Assembly (NCBI GenBank): GCA_020633195.1
Contig: JACKEC010000016.1
Coordinates: 62,001-126,000 of the forward strand
Source of the DNA: Sandaracinaceae bacterium
Lineage (GTDB): Bacteria > Myxococcota_A > Polyangia > Polyangiales > Sandaracinaceae
Direction of reading: 5' to 3'
Length of the DNA: 64,000 nucleotides
A program made the position numbers and the translations under genes. The notes beneath the pieces were generated by a model. That model ran no database searches. It had not been told where the DNA came from and saw only the letters and a list, made by a program, of their open reading frames with translations. Shown in pieces: positions 1 to 8,924 of the stretch (positions are counted from its first letter, which is position 1; each line of letters opens with the position of its first letter).

Positions 1-2059
1 ACGGCCCGTGACCCAGCGTGCCCGAGACGCGGCCTCGCGCGCCGACCACGCGCGACAGCTCGGGCGCGCGCAGGAGGGAGAGGCTCTCCCTCAGCGGGCC
101 CCACGCGACGCGCAGCAGCTTGGCGAGGCGCACGCACGCGAAGCCCGCGGCGAGCGCGTAGGCGGCGCGCGCGGCCCCCGCACGGACCTCCATGATCTCC
201 GTCGCGGCGACCAGGACGACCGCGCTCAGGACCAGCACGAGCCCGTTCACCATCACCGTGAGGTCGGGGCGGGTGAAGCCGACCCGGGTGTCGAGCCGTG
301 ATCCGCTCGGAGTCGGCAGGGACGCGGGGAGGAAGGTCATGCGCGCCGCGTGCTCGACCGCGAGGACGCCGGTGAACGCGAACGCCACGAAGCACAGGAG
401 CGAGACGACGGCCGTCGAGCCCGCCGCGCCGGCGCTCACGAGCCAGCCGAGGCCCGTCACGACCGCGGCCGTCGTCGTGCCGACCACGAGGGGGTGGAGC
501 GGGCGCGGGACGGTCCGGGGCTCTTCGAAGCGTCGCGCCGACCGCTCGAAGGCGTCGGCGCCGAGGTGGTCGAAGCCCTCCCGCGAGCCCACCGCGAGCG
601 CCGCCGTCACGAGCCGCTCGGGGAGCCCGCGCGCCGAGTCGCGGAAGCCGCGCGCGCGGACGCCGACGTCGTCGCCGAGCGCCTCGACGGTAACCCCCTC
701 GAGCACCCGGCGGCCCTCGAGCACGACCGGTTCGTCGGGGCCGACGCCGGGGTCCTCGAAGCAGGCGGCCGCCCACGGCAGCTCGCGGGCGACCTCGGCC
801 CACGACCCGCGGGCGCGCACCACGGGGACGCCGAGGACCGCGGCGCGCTCGGTGTCGAGGGGGATCTCCTCGCCGCTCGCGACGCGCAACCGGACGCTCC
901 CCTTCGAGGTCGCGGCGCGACCCGCGTTCCGGGTCCGCAGCACCGCGTGTACGAACGGCAGGTCGCCGACGAGCGTGCCCTCGAGCGCGGTCCACCCCTC
1001 CTCCGGCTCGCCCGGCGGAGGCGGCGGCTCGGAGAGCGACTCGAACGGCGCCGACAGCAGCGCGACCGCGTCGATCTCGCGGTAGTCGTCCACCGCGGCC
1101 GACACCCACAGGCGCAGCCGCTTCGGCGCGACGGCCGCGGCGAGCGCGACGTGGAGCAGCCGCGCCTCGCGCTCCGGCACGACCTCGGGGCGGGCCCCCC
1201 AGAGCAACCCGCCGTGCTCGTCCGTGATCTTGTAGACCGCGCCCGCGCCGCACGTCTCCAGCACGATGATCCCGTGGACCGGGCCCTTCACGTCGAAGGC
1301 GAGCTCGAGCCACTCGTCGTGGCTCCGGTCCTTGGAGAGCCACGTGTTCTCCAGGTCGCCGCCGCGCGGGAAGACCCGCGGCGGGCCCACCGCCTTGCGA
1401 GCGGCGTAGCTCGACGACCACTCCGAGGACGCGTGCGCGCTCGTCGCCCAGTGCACGCGCGGGTCGTCGCGCAGCTCGAGGCGCGCCACCGCGGACGGCT
1501 CGAGGCGCTCGTGCGCGGTGCGGAGCCCCGGCGGCTCGGCGCGCAGGTCGTCGAGGGGCACCAGGGCCAGGCCCACCGCGTCGATCTCGTGGTACGCGTC
1601 GCCGAAGGCGTAGGGCGCCAGCGCGAGCCGGAGCCGCCGTGGGGGAGGGCGCCCCTCGAGGGGGACGCAGACGAGGCGCGCGTCGCGGATCCCCGTCTCG
1701 GGCTTCCGCTCCCAGAGCACCTCGTTGCGATCGAGGTCGCGGATCTCGTGGACCGCGCCCGCGCCGCAGGTCTCGCAGACGAGGAGCGCCGCCGCGCCCT
1801 CGACCTCGGGGAGCTCGACCTCGAGCCAGGGCTCGGCGTCCTCGCTGTCGGCGAGCCACGTGCCGCGCCGATCGCCGCTCTCGGGGTAGACGGTGGGGCT
1901 GCCGCACGCGGAGCCCGCCCCGTACGACGAGCTGTAGGTCGAAGAGCCTCTCGCCCACGTGGCCCACGCGAGGCGCTCGTCCGGCGTGGCGAGGTCCAGC
2001 CCGGGGAGGTCCTCGGGTCGGTAGCGTCGGGCCCCGTCCCCATGCTTCGCGCTCCCCAC
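1..2059 (-). CDS. Membrane protein with two discoidin-like repeats, C-terminus off the window
   Basis: Open minus-strand frame running off base 1, at least 686 residues; the stop lies outside. The N-terminal half holds two similar repeats of about 140 residues: each has a WAT...SSSY segment, a Pro-rich VFPRGG or VYPESG stretch, a TWL strand, the motif ETCGAGAV followed by an EI/KI turn, and ends in a YHEIDAV or YREIDAV strand. This pattern suggests beta-sandwich carbohydrate- or ligand-binding domains of the discoidin type (inference). After it come a domain I do not recognise and two or three hydrophobic segments (near minus-strand 510-360 and 270-190), so it is probably an integral membrane protein. 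GTG at 2059 is the best start, 60 bases from the divergent gene at 2120; an in-frame CTG lies three codons further up. Function unknown. Confidence 0.7.
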   Translation of the reverse strand, partial: MGSAKHGDGARRYRPEDLPGLDLATPDERLAWATWARGSSTYSSSYGAGSACGSPTVYPESGDRRGTWLADSEDAEPWLEVELPEVEGAAALLVCETCGAGAVHEIRDLDRNEVLWERKPETGIRDARLVCVPLEGRPPPRRLRLALAPYAFGDAYHEIDAVGLALVPLDDLRAEPPGLRTAHERLEPSAVARLELRDDPRVHWATSAHASSEWSSSYAARKAVGPPRVFPRGGDLENTWLSKDRSHDEWLELAFDVKGPVHGIIVLETCGAGAVYKITDEHGGLLWGARPEVVPEREARLLHVALAAAVAPKRLRLWVSAAVDDYREIDAVALLSAPFESLSEPPPPPGEPEEGWTALEGTLVGDLPFVHAVLRTRNAGRAATSKGSVRLRVASGEEIPLDTERAAVLGVPVVRARGSWAEVARELPWAAACFEDPGVGPDEPVVLEGRRVLEGVTVEALGDDVGVRARGFRDSARGLPERLVTAALAVGSREGFDHLGADAFERSARRFEEPRTVPRPLHPLVVGTTTAAVVTGLGWLVSAGAAGSTAVVSLLCFVAFAFTGVLAVEHAARMTFLPASLPTPSGSRLDTRVGFTRPDLTVMVNGLVLVLSAVVLVAATEIMEVRAGAARAAYALAAGFACVRLAKLLRVAWGPLRESLSLLRAPELSRVVGARGRVSGTLGHGP

Positions 2060-2119
2060 GGGAGGCAGGGTAGCCCACGGGCGCCAGCCGTCCTCGATTC
2101 CGCGATACCCTCGCCCCTC

Positions 2120-4723
2120 GTGAAGCCACTGCTCGCCCTCGGCTCGCTCCTCTTCTCGACCCGGGGTCGCATCGGTCGCGCCACCCTCTGGTGGACGAGC
2201 CTCGCCGTGCTGATGGCGTTCGTGCTCGTGCTGCCGATCGCGGAGCGCGCGTCGCCGCGGTTCGGGGTCGCCGGGCTCGACCTCCTGGTGCTCGTGATCC
2301 TCGGCGTCCTGTCCACCAAGCGCCTGCACGATCGCGGGCGCTCGCCGTGGTCGCTTCTCGTCGTCCTCGTCCCGGTGCTCGGCCCGCTGTGGCTCTTCGT
2401 CGAGCTCGGGCTCCGCAAGGGGACCGAGGGCGAGAACCACTACGGCCTCGACCCGCGCGACGGCCGCAAGGCGGACTACCTCACCGTCGCCGCCGACGAC
2501 CCGAAGGTGGTCGTCGACGTGACGGGGCTCTACCGCACGCCCGTCTTCGCGGTGGCTCAGCCGACGTCGGTCGAGGCCCTGCAAGAGGCGATGACGCGCA
2601 CCAACGGCCCCGTCTCGATCGGCGGCGGTCGCTTCAGCATGGGCGGCCAGGTCGCGAGCCCGGACAGCCTGCACATCGACATGCGGAAGATGAACCGCGT
2701 GCTCTCGATCGATCTCGATCGGCGCACCATCCGCGTCCAGGCGGGGATCCGCTGGTGCGACATCCAGCGCGCGGTCGACCCGCACGACCTGGCCGTGAAG
2801 ATCATGCAGACGTACGCCAACTTCACCGTCGGCGGCTCGCTCAGCGTCAACTGCCACGGCCGCTACGTCGGCCTCGGCCCCGTGATCCTGTCGGTGCGCT
2901 CCATCGTGCTCGTGCTCGCGAGCGGCGAGCGGGTCGACGCGAGCCCGACGGAGCGCTCGGAGCTCTTCTACGGCGCCATCGGCGGCTACGGCGCGCTCGG
3001 CGTGATCGCCGAGGCGGAGCTCGAGCTCGCGGAGAACACGCGGGTCGAGCAGCGGATCGAGAAGGTCCCCGTCGGCCAGTACGTCGAGTGGTTCCAGCGG
3101 ACGGTGCGCGACGACGCGGGAGCCGTCTTCCACAACGGCGACCTCTACGTCCCGGGCTACGAGACGGTCAACGCGGTCACGTGGGTCGAGACGAAGAAGC
3201 CGGTGACCACGCGCGACCGGTTGATGGAGCCGCAGCGCGCCTACCTCCTCTACGCGTACCTGTTCTGGGCGGTCTCCGAGACCCCGCTCGGCAAGTGGCG
3301 GCGCCGCTACCTGATCGAGCCGCTCTTCTATCTCAAGAAGCGCGTGCACTGGCGCAACTACGAGGCCGGCTACGACGTCGGCGAGCTCGAGCCGCCCTCG
3401 CGCGTCGACCGCACGTACGTGCTGCAGGAGTACTTCGTCCCGGTGGCCGCCTTCGACGCGTTCGTGCCGAAGATGGCGGCGATCTTCCAGCGCCACCGCG
3501 TGAACATGCTCAACGTCTCGATCCGCCACGCGCTGCCGGATCCCGGCTCGATGCTCGCGTGGGCGCGCGAGGAGTGCTTCGCGTTCGTCTGCTACTACAA
3601 GCAGCGCACGCGTGACAACGCGCGGGACCGCGTCGCGGTGTGGACCCGCGAGCTCATCGACGCCGTGATCGAGGCGGGCGGGACCTACTACCTGCCGTAT
3701 CAGCCGCACGCGACGGCCGAGCAGCTGCGCGCGGCGTACCCGCGGATCGACGAGCTGTTCGCGCTCAAGCGCCGGCTCGACCCCGACTACCGGCTGCGCG
3801 GCGCGCTCTGGGATCGGTACTACGCGCCGACGCTCGAGGACGCGCCCGAGGCGCCGGCCGCCGAGGCGCCGACCGACTTCCACGTCGTGTTCGGCGACGT
3901 CGCGCTGCACGACGACTTCTACGCCTTCCTGCAAAACATCTTTCACCTCTACCCCGAGGACCGCTTCCACTCGCTGCTGAAGAAGGCCACCGCCGAGCAC
4001 ACCGACGAGGCCACGATCTTCCGCGTCGTCCAGGAGCAGCTCCCCGACATCAAGCCCGCGGGCAGCGAGCTCACCTACGCGCTGCCGAGCCTCAAGATCC
4101 AGAAGCAGGTGATGACCGAGCAGACCCTCGCGCTGCTCGGGGACCGCAGACGCGTCGACGGCTACGTCGAGATCGGGACGACTGGCCGCTACGTGGGCGC
4201 GCTCGACGATCACCTCGAGGTCGACGGAGACATCGTGCTCGTCCACGACGTCGCGCCGACGATGTCTCCGGTGGACGTGATCGAGCGCGGGCAGATCGCG
4301 AAGCTCGGTCGCCACGTGCCGCTCGACGACTACCGCCCCATCCCCGAGGACGCGGTCCCGAGCGAGAGCGTGGATCTCGTCACCTGCTACATCGGCCTGC
4401 ACCACATCGAGCCCGACGGCGTCGCGCCGTTCCTGCGCTCGATCCACCGCGTGCTGCGGCCGGGTGGCGTCTTCATCGTGCGCGACCACGACGTCACCGA
4501 CGCGAAGATGGACGCGCTCGTCGCGCTCGCGCACACCGTGTTCAACATCGGCCTCGGCGAGACGTGGGCCTTCAACCAGGCCGAGCGACGGCACTTCGCG
4601 CCGATCGAGACGTGGGCCGAGCGCATCGTCGCGGTCGGCTTCGAGGACCAGGGCGAGCGGCTCTACCAGGACCTCGATCCGACGAAGAACGCGCTGCTCG
4701 CGTTCGTGAAGGAGGCCTCGTGA
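2120..4723 (+). CDS. DUF805 / FAD-linked oxidase / methyltransferase fusion protein
   Basis: An 867-residue three-part protein. Residues about 5-105 are a DUF805-like membrane domain with several hydrophobic helices. Residues about 130-570 look like a PCMH-type FAD-binding oxidoreductase of the gulonolactone/alditol oxidase group: PVSIGGGRFSMGGQ (about 163-177) fits the pyrophosphate-binding loop and NFTVGGSLSVNCHGR (about 233) the second FAD loop. Residues about 590-867 are a SAM-dependent methyltransferase-like domain, with an EIGTTGRYVG nucleotide loop near 683, CYIGLHHIE near 752, then VLRPGGVFIVRDHD. Family knowledge predicts oxidation of a sugar or polyol-like substrate plus methyl transfer, anchored at the inner membrane; the substrate is unknown. 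GTG start chosen because the DUF805 domain begins there. The next gene overlaps by 4 bases, so the two are probably translated together. Confidence 0.85.
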   Translation: MKPLLALGSLLFSTRGRIGRATLWWTSLAVLMAFVLVLPIAERASPRFGVAGLDLLVLVILGVLSTKRLHDRGRSPWSLLVVLVPVLGPLWLFVELGLRKGTEGENHYGLDPRDGRKADYLTVAADDPKVVVDVTGLYRTPVFAVAQPTSVEALQEAMTRTNGPVSIGGGRFSMGGQVASPDSLHIDMRKMNRVLSIDLDRRTIRVQAGIRWCDIQRAVDPHDLAVKIMQTYANFTVGGSLSVNCHGRYVGLGPVILSVRSIVLVLASGERVDASPTERSELFYGAIGGYGALGVIAEAELELAENTRVEQRIEKVPVGQYVEWFQRTVRDDAGAVFHNGDLYVPGYETVNAVTWVETKKPVTTRDRLMEPQRAYLLYAYLFWAVSETPLGKWRRRYLIEPLFYLKKRVHWRNYEAGYDVGELEPPSRVDRTYVLQEYFVPVAAFDAFVPKMAAIFQRHRVNMLNVSIRHALPDPGSMLAWAREECFAFVCYYKQRTRDNARDRVAVWTRELIDAVIEAGGTYYLPYQPHATAEQLRAAYPRIDELFALKRRLDPDYRLRGALWDRYYAPTLEDAPEAPAAEAPTDFHVVFGDVALHDDFYAFLQNIFHLYPEDRFHSLLKKATAEHTDEATIFRVVQEQLPDIKPAGSELTYALPSLKIQKQVMTEQTLALLGDRRRVDGYVEIGTTGRYVGALDDHLEVDGDIVLVHDVAPTMSPVDVIERGQIAKLGRHVPLDDYRPIPEDAVPSESVDLVTCYIGLHHIEPDGVAPFLRSIHRVLRPGGVFIVRDHDVTDAKMDALVALAHTVFNIGLGETWAFNQAERRHFAPIETWAERIVAVGFEDQGERLYQDLDPTKNALLAFVKEAS

Positions 4724-5751
4724 GGCGGCGCGCGATCGCGGCGCTCGTCTTCGTAGCGACGCTCGGCCTCGCCGCGACCGGCGTCTCGGACGAGCCCGGC
4801 CGGACCCCGCGGGAGCACCGCCGCCCGCCCGATCAGACCTACCTCACCTTCCCGGAGTGGTTCCTCGTCCACAGCCCGAACGAGCTCGCGCGCTACACCG
4901 CCGACCACTCGCCGAGCGGCTTCCCGTTCCTCGGCCACGTCGGTCAGCTCTGGTCGAGCTACGGCTCCGTCACCGAGGCGACGAGCCAGTACGACCTGAA
5001 CGTCGGCTACCACGTGATGATCCTCGTGATCGCCTCGAGCACGACCGTCGAGTACGGGATCCGCGCGGGCTACGAGACGCTCGTCGGCCGCCTCGCCGAG
5101 GCCACGCAGACGGGACCCACGACGGCCGAGGAGACCTTCGCCGCGCAGGTCGCGCAGGAGTACGTCGACTTCATCAACGAGCAGCCCTGGTACGCCTTCG
5201 ACTTCGTCGACGCCCTCGAGCGGCTGTGGACGGAGGTCCCGCTCATCGGGCCCGACATGATCCGCAAGGTCGAGCGCCGCTACGCGCTGACGACCGAGCT
5301 GGTGGCGAAGGCGAGCTACGGCTGGCTGATCGGCATCGGTACGGCGGCGAGCTACGAGGCGCCGCTCCTCGTGACCGCGGTGGTGCTCGAGCGCGAGCCC
5401 GACGCGGTGCCCGAGGGCGTGGACCTCGAGGTGCTCGAGCGCTTCGACGACGGCCAGGTCCTCGCGACGCTGCCCCGGTACGAGGCGTTCGGGGTCCAGG
5501 CCTCGATCCTCGCCGAGGCCGGCGCGCGCTTCGTCGAGATCGCGGGCAACCGCGGCCCCATCGTCATCAGCGCGATCGTCCCCGCCGGCACGTCGCGCGA
5601 GGTCGCCGACGACGTGCTCTTCGTACAGCCGATCCTGACGCGCCCCACCGAAGAGCGCGTGGTCTTCCAGGTCCCCGTCGCCGATCTCGCCGACGCGTTG
5701 AACCGCCTCGGCACCCCCGACCGCCAGCTCGAGCACGTCTACGACTTCTAG
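4720..5751 (+). CDS. Secreted or membrane-anchored protein of unknown function
   Basis: 343 residues, starting with GTG inside the stop of the upstream oxidase gene (GTGA overlap), so translational coupling is likely. The N-terminus VRRRAIAALVFVATLGLAA is a signal peptide or uncleaved anchor. The mature part opens with a Pro/Arg-rich linker, then TYLTFPEWFLVHSPNE, and a long helical region with two mildly hydrophobic segments (YHVMILVIASS and YGWLIGIGTAAS). No catalytic motif is recognisable. Strict coupling to the oxidase/methyltransferase fusion suggests a partner in the same envelope process. Confidence 0.8.
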   Translation: MRRRAIAALVFVATLGLAATGVSDEPGRTPREHRRPPDQTYLTFPEWFLVHSPNELARYTADHSPSGFPFLGHVGQLWSSYGSVTEATSQYDLNVGYHVMILVIASSTTVEYGIRAGYETLVGRLAEATQTGPTTAEETFAAQVAQEYVDFINEQPWYAFDFVDALERLWTEVPLIGPDMIRKVERRYALTTELVAKASYGWLIGIGTAASYEAPLLVTAVVLEREPDAVPEGVDLEVLERFDDGQVLATLPRYEAFGVQASILAEAGARFVEIAGNRGPIVISAIVPAGTSREVADDVLFVQPILTRPTEERVVFQVPVADLADALNRLGTPDRQLEHVYDF

Positions 5752-5793
5752 TTCCCGACTTGTCAGGTCGGAAAACCGTGGAACACTATCGGC

Positions 5794-6225
5794 GTGACCG
5801 AGTTCACTCCGGTTGGTTCGCTCCTGGGCGGCGTGCTCATCGGGCTCGCGGCGCTGGGGCTGATGTACTTCAACGGCCGCGTGGCGGGGATCAGCGGCAT
5901 CTTCGCCGACTCGGTGCAGGCCGCCGACGGCGAGCGAGGTTGGCGCTGGGCCTTCATCGGCGGGCTCATGGTCGGTGGCCTCGTGGCCTTCGTCCTCGTG
6001 CCGACGGCGTTCGCCTCGACGGTCCACCGCTCGATCGGCGCGCTCGTGCTCGCGGGGCTGCTCGTGGGCACCGGCACGCAGCTCGGCGGGGGCTGTACGA
6101 GCGGGCACGGCGTCTGCGGGATCGGGCGCTTCTCGAAGCGGTCCATCGTCGCGACCCTGACGTTCATGGCGACCGCCGCGGTCACCGTCTTCGTCGTCGC
6201 CGAGGTGTTCGGAGGCTCGCTGTGA
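5794..6225 (+). CDS. YeeE/YedE family membrane protein, N-terminal half of a split transporter
   Basis: 143 residues with about four membrane helices. The segment GTGTQLGGGCTSGHGVCGIGRFSKRS is the signature loop of the YeeE/YedE (TsuA-type) family, which imports thiosulfate or related sulfur compounds; the two cysteines there are the kind that handle the sulfur atom in characterised members. The length is about half of the full-length family, and the missing half is encoded by the next gene, which overlaps by 4 bases (GTGA). GTG start; no clear competing start. Confidence 0.88.
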   Translation: MTEFTPVGSLLGGVLIGLAALGLMYFNGRVAGISGIFADSVQAADGERGWRWAFIGGLMVGGLVAFVLVPTAFASTVHRSIGALVLAGLLVGTGTQLGGGCTSGHGVCGIGRFSKRSIVATLTFMATAAVTVFVVAEVFGGSL

Positions 6226-6686
6226 GCGCCGCCGCCAAGTCCCTCGGGATCGCGTTCGGCTCGGGCCTCCTCTTCTCGGCGGGCCTCGCCATCGGCGGCA
6301 TGACGCTGCCCCAGAAGGTCATCGCGTTCCTCGACTTCACCCACGACTGGGATCCCAGCCTCGCGCTCGTGATGGGCGGCGCCCTCGCGGTCTACGCGCC
6401 CGGCTACTGGCTGCTGCGACGTCGCCGGCAGACCCCGCGGCTCGCGCCGCGCTTCGTCGTGCCGACCGCGCGCCCCATCGACGGGTCGATGCTCCTCGGG
6501 GCCTCGCTGTTCGGGATCGGCTGGGGCATCGCGGGCTTCTGCCCGGGCCCCGCGATCACCTCGGTGGCGGGCCTCGCCCCCGACGCGCTCGTGTTCGCGC
6601 CCGCGATGCTGCTCGGCGCCCTCTTCGCGCGCTGGCTGATGCGGCGCCGCGCGAACGTCGGCGACGAGGTGGAGGTCTGTGGCTGA
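6222..6686 (+). CDS. YeeE/YedE family membrane protein, C-terminal half of a split transporter
   Basis: 154 residues, four predicted membrane helices. It starts with GTG overlapping the stop of the first half. The loop GIGWGIAGFCPGPAITS is the second YeeE/YedE signature, with a single cysteine. A helix pair at about 5-65 is followed by a basic loop (RRRRQTPR) that should face the cytoplasm. Together with the preceding gene it should form a two-subunit inner-membrane sulfur-compound permease, as in other bacteria with a DUF6691-type second subunit. Confidence 0.88.
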   Translation: MSAAAKSLGIAFGSGLLFSAGLAIGGMTLPQKVIAFLDFTHDWDPSLALVMGGALAVYAPGYWLLRRRRQTPRLAPRFVVPTARPIDGSMLLGASLFGIGWGIAGFCPGPAITSVAGLAPDALVFAPAMLLGALFARWLMRRRANVGDEVEVCG

Positions 6687-6900
6687 CGAGCCGCTCGACC
6701 TCGCGGGCCTCCCGACCTTCGTCGACCACGAGGACCAGTGGGGCACCTCCGGCTACGCCTGGGACGGCCGCCACGTCGTGAGCTGGTACGAGGACCGGAA
6801 GGAGCAGACCGAGGGCGTGTCGCATCGCCTCGAGCCAGAGCGCTTCCTCGACGGGAGCGCCTCGGACGCCGCGAAGGCGTGGCTCCGGGCGCTGCTCTGA
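6679..6900 (+). CDS. Small acidic protein of unknown function
   Basis: 73 residues, GTG start overlapping the YeeE/YedE gene by 8 bases, so it is the third gene of that operon. No signal peptide and no cysteine. Notable are the aromatic stretches WGTSGYAWDGRHVVSWYED and a short C-terminal helix ending KAWLRALL. Not recognised; the position suggests a small accessory factor of the transporter, but that is inference. Confidence 0.6.
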   Translation: MADEPLDLAGLPTFVDHEDQWGTSGYAWDGRHVVSWYEDRKEQTEGVSHRLEPERFLDGSASDAAKAWLRALL

Positions 6901-6940
6901 CGCGGGGAATGGGCTCGGGGCGCTCGGACGTAGAAGCGCC

Positions 6941-7489
6941 GTGCCGCTTCGCCGCGACGACGTGCCCATCGAGGCGCGTTGCTCCCAGCGCTGGTCCGAC
7001 CTGCGCGGATCGGGCCGCACCCGTCACTGCGCGGTGTGCGAGACCCCCGTCACCCATCTGTCGCTGATGCCCGAGCGCGAGGCGCGCGCGTTCCTCGCGG
7101 GCGCGGTGGGGACGTGCGTCGCGTATCGCCACCACCCCGACGGAACGATCGTCTTCGCCGACCGCCTCACCCGCCGCGCGCCGACCACCATCGTCGCCGG
7201 CGCGGCGCTGCTCGCGGCCGCGTGCAGCGCGGCGAGCGCGCCCCCCGACAAGACGGCGTCGCCGACCCCGAAGGAGTCGCCCGTCGCCGCGCAGCTCCTC
7301 GACCGAGCGCGTGACGAAGCCTGCCGCCGCCAGCTCGGGGCCGAGCGGCGAGCCGCGTATCGCGCCGAGCTCGCCGCCGAGCGCGACCGGTCCGAGCACG
7401 CGATCGACTGCGACCTGCAGCGCCAGCTCCTCGCCCTCGGCTACGTCACGGCGGTGCCCGCGAGCGACTGCCCCGACGATCCGCCCTGA
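6941..7489 (+). CDS. Zinc-ribbon-like N-terminus, single membrane helix, Cys-containing exterior domain
   Basis: 182 residues from a GTG start. The first 45 residues carry CSQRWSDL...RHCAVCETPVTHLSLM, a C-x(n)-C-x2-C arrangement that could bind a metal. A hydrophobic segment (TTIVAGAALLAAACSAASA, about 86-104) is a membrane anchor; the ACS inside it could even be read as a lipobox, but it is internal. After it come a Pro/Lys linker and a helical, Arg/Glu-rich domain with three cysteines. This looks like a cytoplasmic sensor head joined to a periplasmic domain. Not recognised as a named family. Confidence 0.65.
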   Translation: MPLRRDDVPIEARCSQRWSDLRGSGRTRHCAVCETPVTHLSLMPEREARAFLAGAVGTCVAYRHHPDGTIVFADRLTRRAPTTIVAGAALLAAACSAASAPPDKTASPTPKESPVAAQLLDRARDEACRRQLGAERRAAYRAELAAERDRSEHAIDCDLQRQLLALGYVTAVPASDCPDDPP

Positions 7490-7551
7490 GCTCCAGGCGG
7501 CGCGCGACGACTTCGGCCGCGACCCGTCGAGGCGCGGTATGCTCCATCGCG

Positions 7552-8019
7552 ATGCGGGTGCGCGGGACGTCGGGTCAGGTCGTCGTCGACGACGGCCACC
7601 CACCGTTTCTCTTCGTGACGTGGTTCGACGCCGCGGACGAGGTGATCGTCGACGGCTACTTCGAGGAGTACCGCCGGGTCGTCGACGAGACCCACGCGCG
7701 CGGCGGCAAGCTCGTCCTCGTCTCGGACGGGCTCGACGCGAGCCCGCCGGGCGCCGTGATCCGTCGGCGCATCATGGCGAAGAGCGACGCGATGCCGGCC
7801 TACCTCTCGACCGTCCAGGTCGCGAACTTCGTCGTGCTCGCGAACCCGCTCCTTCGCGGCGCGCTCACGGCGATGTCCTGGCTCTCGAAGGGGCAGTGGG
7901 CGAGCGTGTACGTCGGCACCCTCACCGAGGCGATCGAGCGCGGCCGCGTCGCGCTCCGCGAGGCCGGCGTGGACACCCCGGACACGGCCGCGCAGGTCTA
8001 CCGCCGCCCCTCGCGTTAG
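7552..8019 (+). CDS. STAS/SpoIIAA-like protein
   Basis: 155 residues, ATG start. The layout (two N-terminal strands, FVTWFDAADEVIVDGYFEEYRRVVDE helix, GGKLVLVSDG strand, then an alternating beta/alpha C-terminus) matches the small SpoIIAA/STAS-like proteins common in myxobacteria. These are usually cytoplasmic protein-interaction or lipid-binding modules. No phosphorylatable serine can be assigned with confidence. Its 3' end overlaps that of the convergent NAD-kinase-like gene by 4 bases. Confidence 0.6.
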   Translation: MRVRGTSGQVVVDDGHPPFLFVTWFDAADEVIVDGYFEEYRRVVDETHARGGKLVLVSDGLDASPPGAVIRRRIMAKSDAMPAYLSTVQVANFVVLANPLLRGALTAMSWLSKGQWASVYVGTLTEAIERGRVALREAGVDTPDTAAQVYRRPSR

Positions 8020-8924
8020 CGCACGAGGTGCAGCCGGTGTTCGGCGCAGCGCAGGTCGACCTCGGCGCCGAAGCGCAGCTCGATCGCGTCGGCCTCGATC
8101 CCGTCGCCGAACAGCACGCCGCCCTCGTACATCTCCGAGCGCACGTGCAGCGTGGCGTCGGCGGCCAGGAGACCATCGCTCAGATCCGTGGAGGTCGAGA
8201 CGCTCGGCCAGGGCTCGCGGACCAGGAACGCGAGGCGCGCCTCGGTCGGCGTCGGCAGCGGCCACTCGATGTGGCTCTGCCGGTGGATCGAGCGCGCCCA
8301 GCCCGACGCGCCGGTGCCGCTGCACACGATCACGCCGCTCGAGGAGTGGCGCGCCTCGCGGGGCCCCTGGCGCAGGACGTAGCGGCTGCTCTGGTGGGTG
8401 CGGTGGCCGACGTAGATCTCGTTCAGCGCGGTGAGCCGCTGCCCGTCGTCGGTCTGCGCGAGGACCATGGTGCGGGACTCGACCCGCGCGCGGCCGGCGA
8501 CCGCGTCGTGCAAGAGATCTTCCACCGCTTCGGGGGCGTGGGGCACGAGGACGCCCTCGTAGCGCGCGGGGTCGGGGTTGACGCCGATCACGCGCTGGGT
8601 GCCCGAGAGGTACTTGGCCACGTTGGCGACGAGGCCGTCCTGGCCGACCGCCACGATCAGGTCCTCGGGCTCGAACACGAAGCGGCTCAGCTCGGCCCGG
8701 TCGAGCCGCGCGCTGCGCCAGCTCCGCGGGATGCTCTTCTTGGCCGTCGCGAGCGCGACCCGCTGCTGCTCGTGCGCCTCCTCGAGCGGCGCAACCGCCT
8801 GCCCCCGCGTCTTGAGGAAGAAGCGGGCCTGGCCGAGGGTGCCGTGCCGCGCGATGACGCCGTCGAGCAGCGTCGGTCGCGTGACCAGGAGCACCCTCGG
8901 CGCGACGCCGGAGCTCATGCTCAC
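8016..8924 (-). CDS. NAD kinase-like protein (ATP-NAD kinase fold)
   Basis: 302 residues. The order of motifs follows NAD kinases: VAVGQDGLVANVAKYL (about 87-102) stands where these enzymes have GGDGT; ALNEIYVGHRTHQSSRYVLR (about 176) carries the conserved NE; SSSGVIVCSGTGASGWARSI (about 203) corresponds to the SxPTGSTAY loop; and the C-terminal beta domain is present. The GGDG loop is changed to GQDG, so either the phosphoryl donor site is altered or the substrate differs. Cytoplasmic. It follows the SPFH gene with a 4-base overlap (ATGA), so both are made from one message. Confidence 0.8.
   Translation of the reverse strand: MSMSSGVAPRVLLVTRPTLLDGVIARHGTLGQARFFLKTRGQAVAPLEEAHEQQRVALATAKKSIPRSWRSARLDRAELSRFVFEPEDLIVAVGQDGLVANVAKYLSGTQRVIGVNPDPARYEGVLVPHAPEAVEDLLHDAVAGRARVESRTMVLAQTDDGQRLTALNEIYVGHRTHQSSRYVLRQGPREARHSSSGVIVCSGTGASGWARSIHRQSHIEWPLPTPTEARLAFLVREPWPSVSTSTDLSDGLLAADATLHVRSEMYEGGVLFGDGIEADAIELRFGAEVDLRCAEHRLHLVR

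Noticed and set aside
350..2119. N-terminal extension of the DUF805 fusion protein back to base 350
   Set aside because: The extension is shadow sequence of the minus-strand discoidin-like gene; the membrane domain starts at the GTG at 2120.
5755..5775. Hairpin ccgac/gtcgg after the secreted-protein gene as a terminator
   Set aside because: Only 5 bp of stem and followed by A rather than T on the plus strand; too weak to list.
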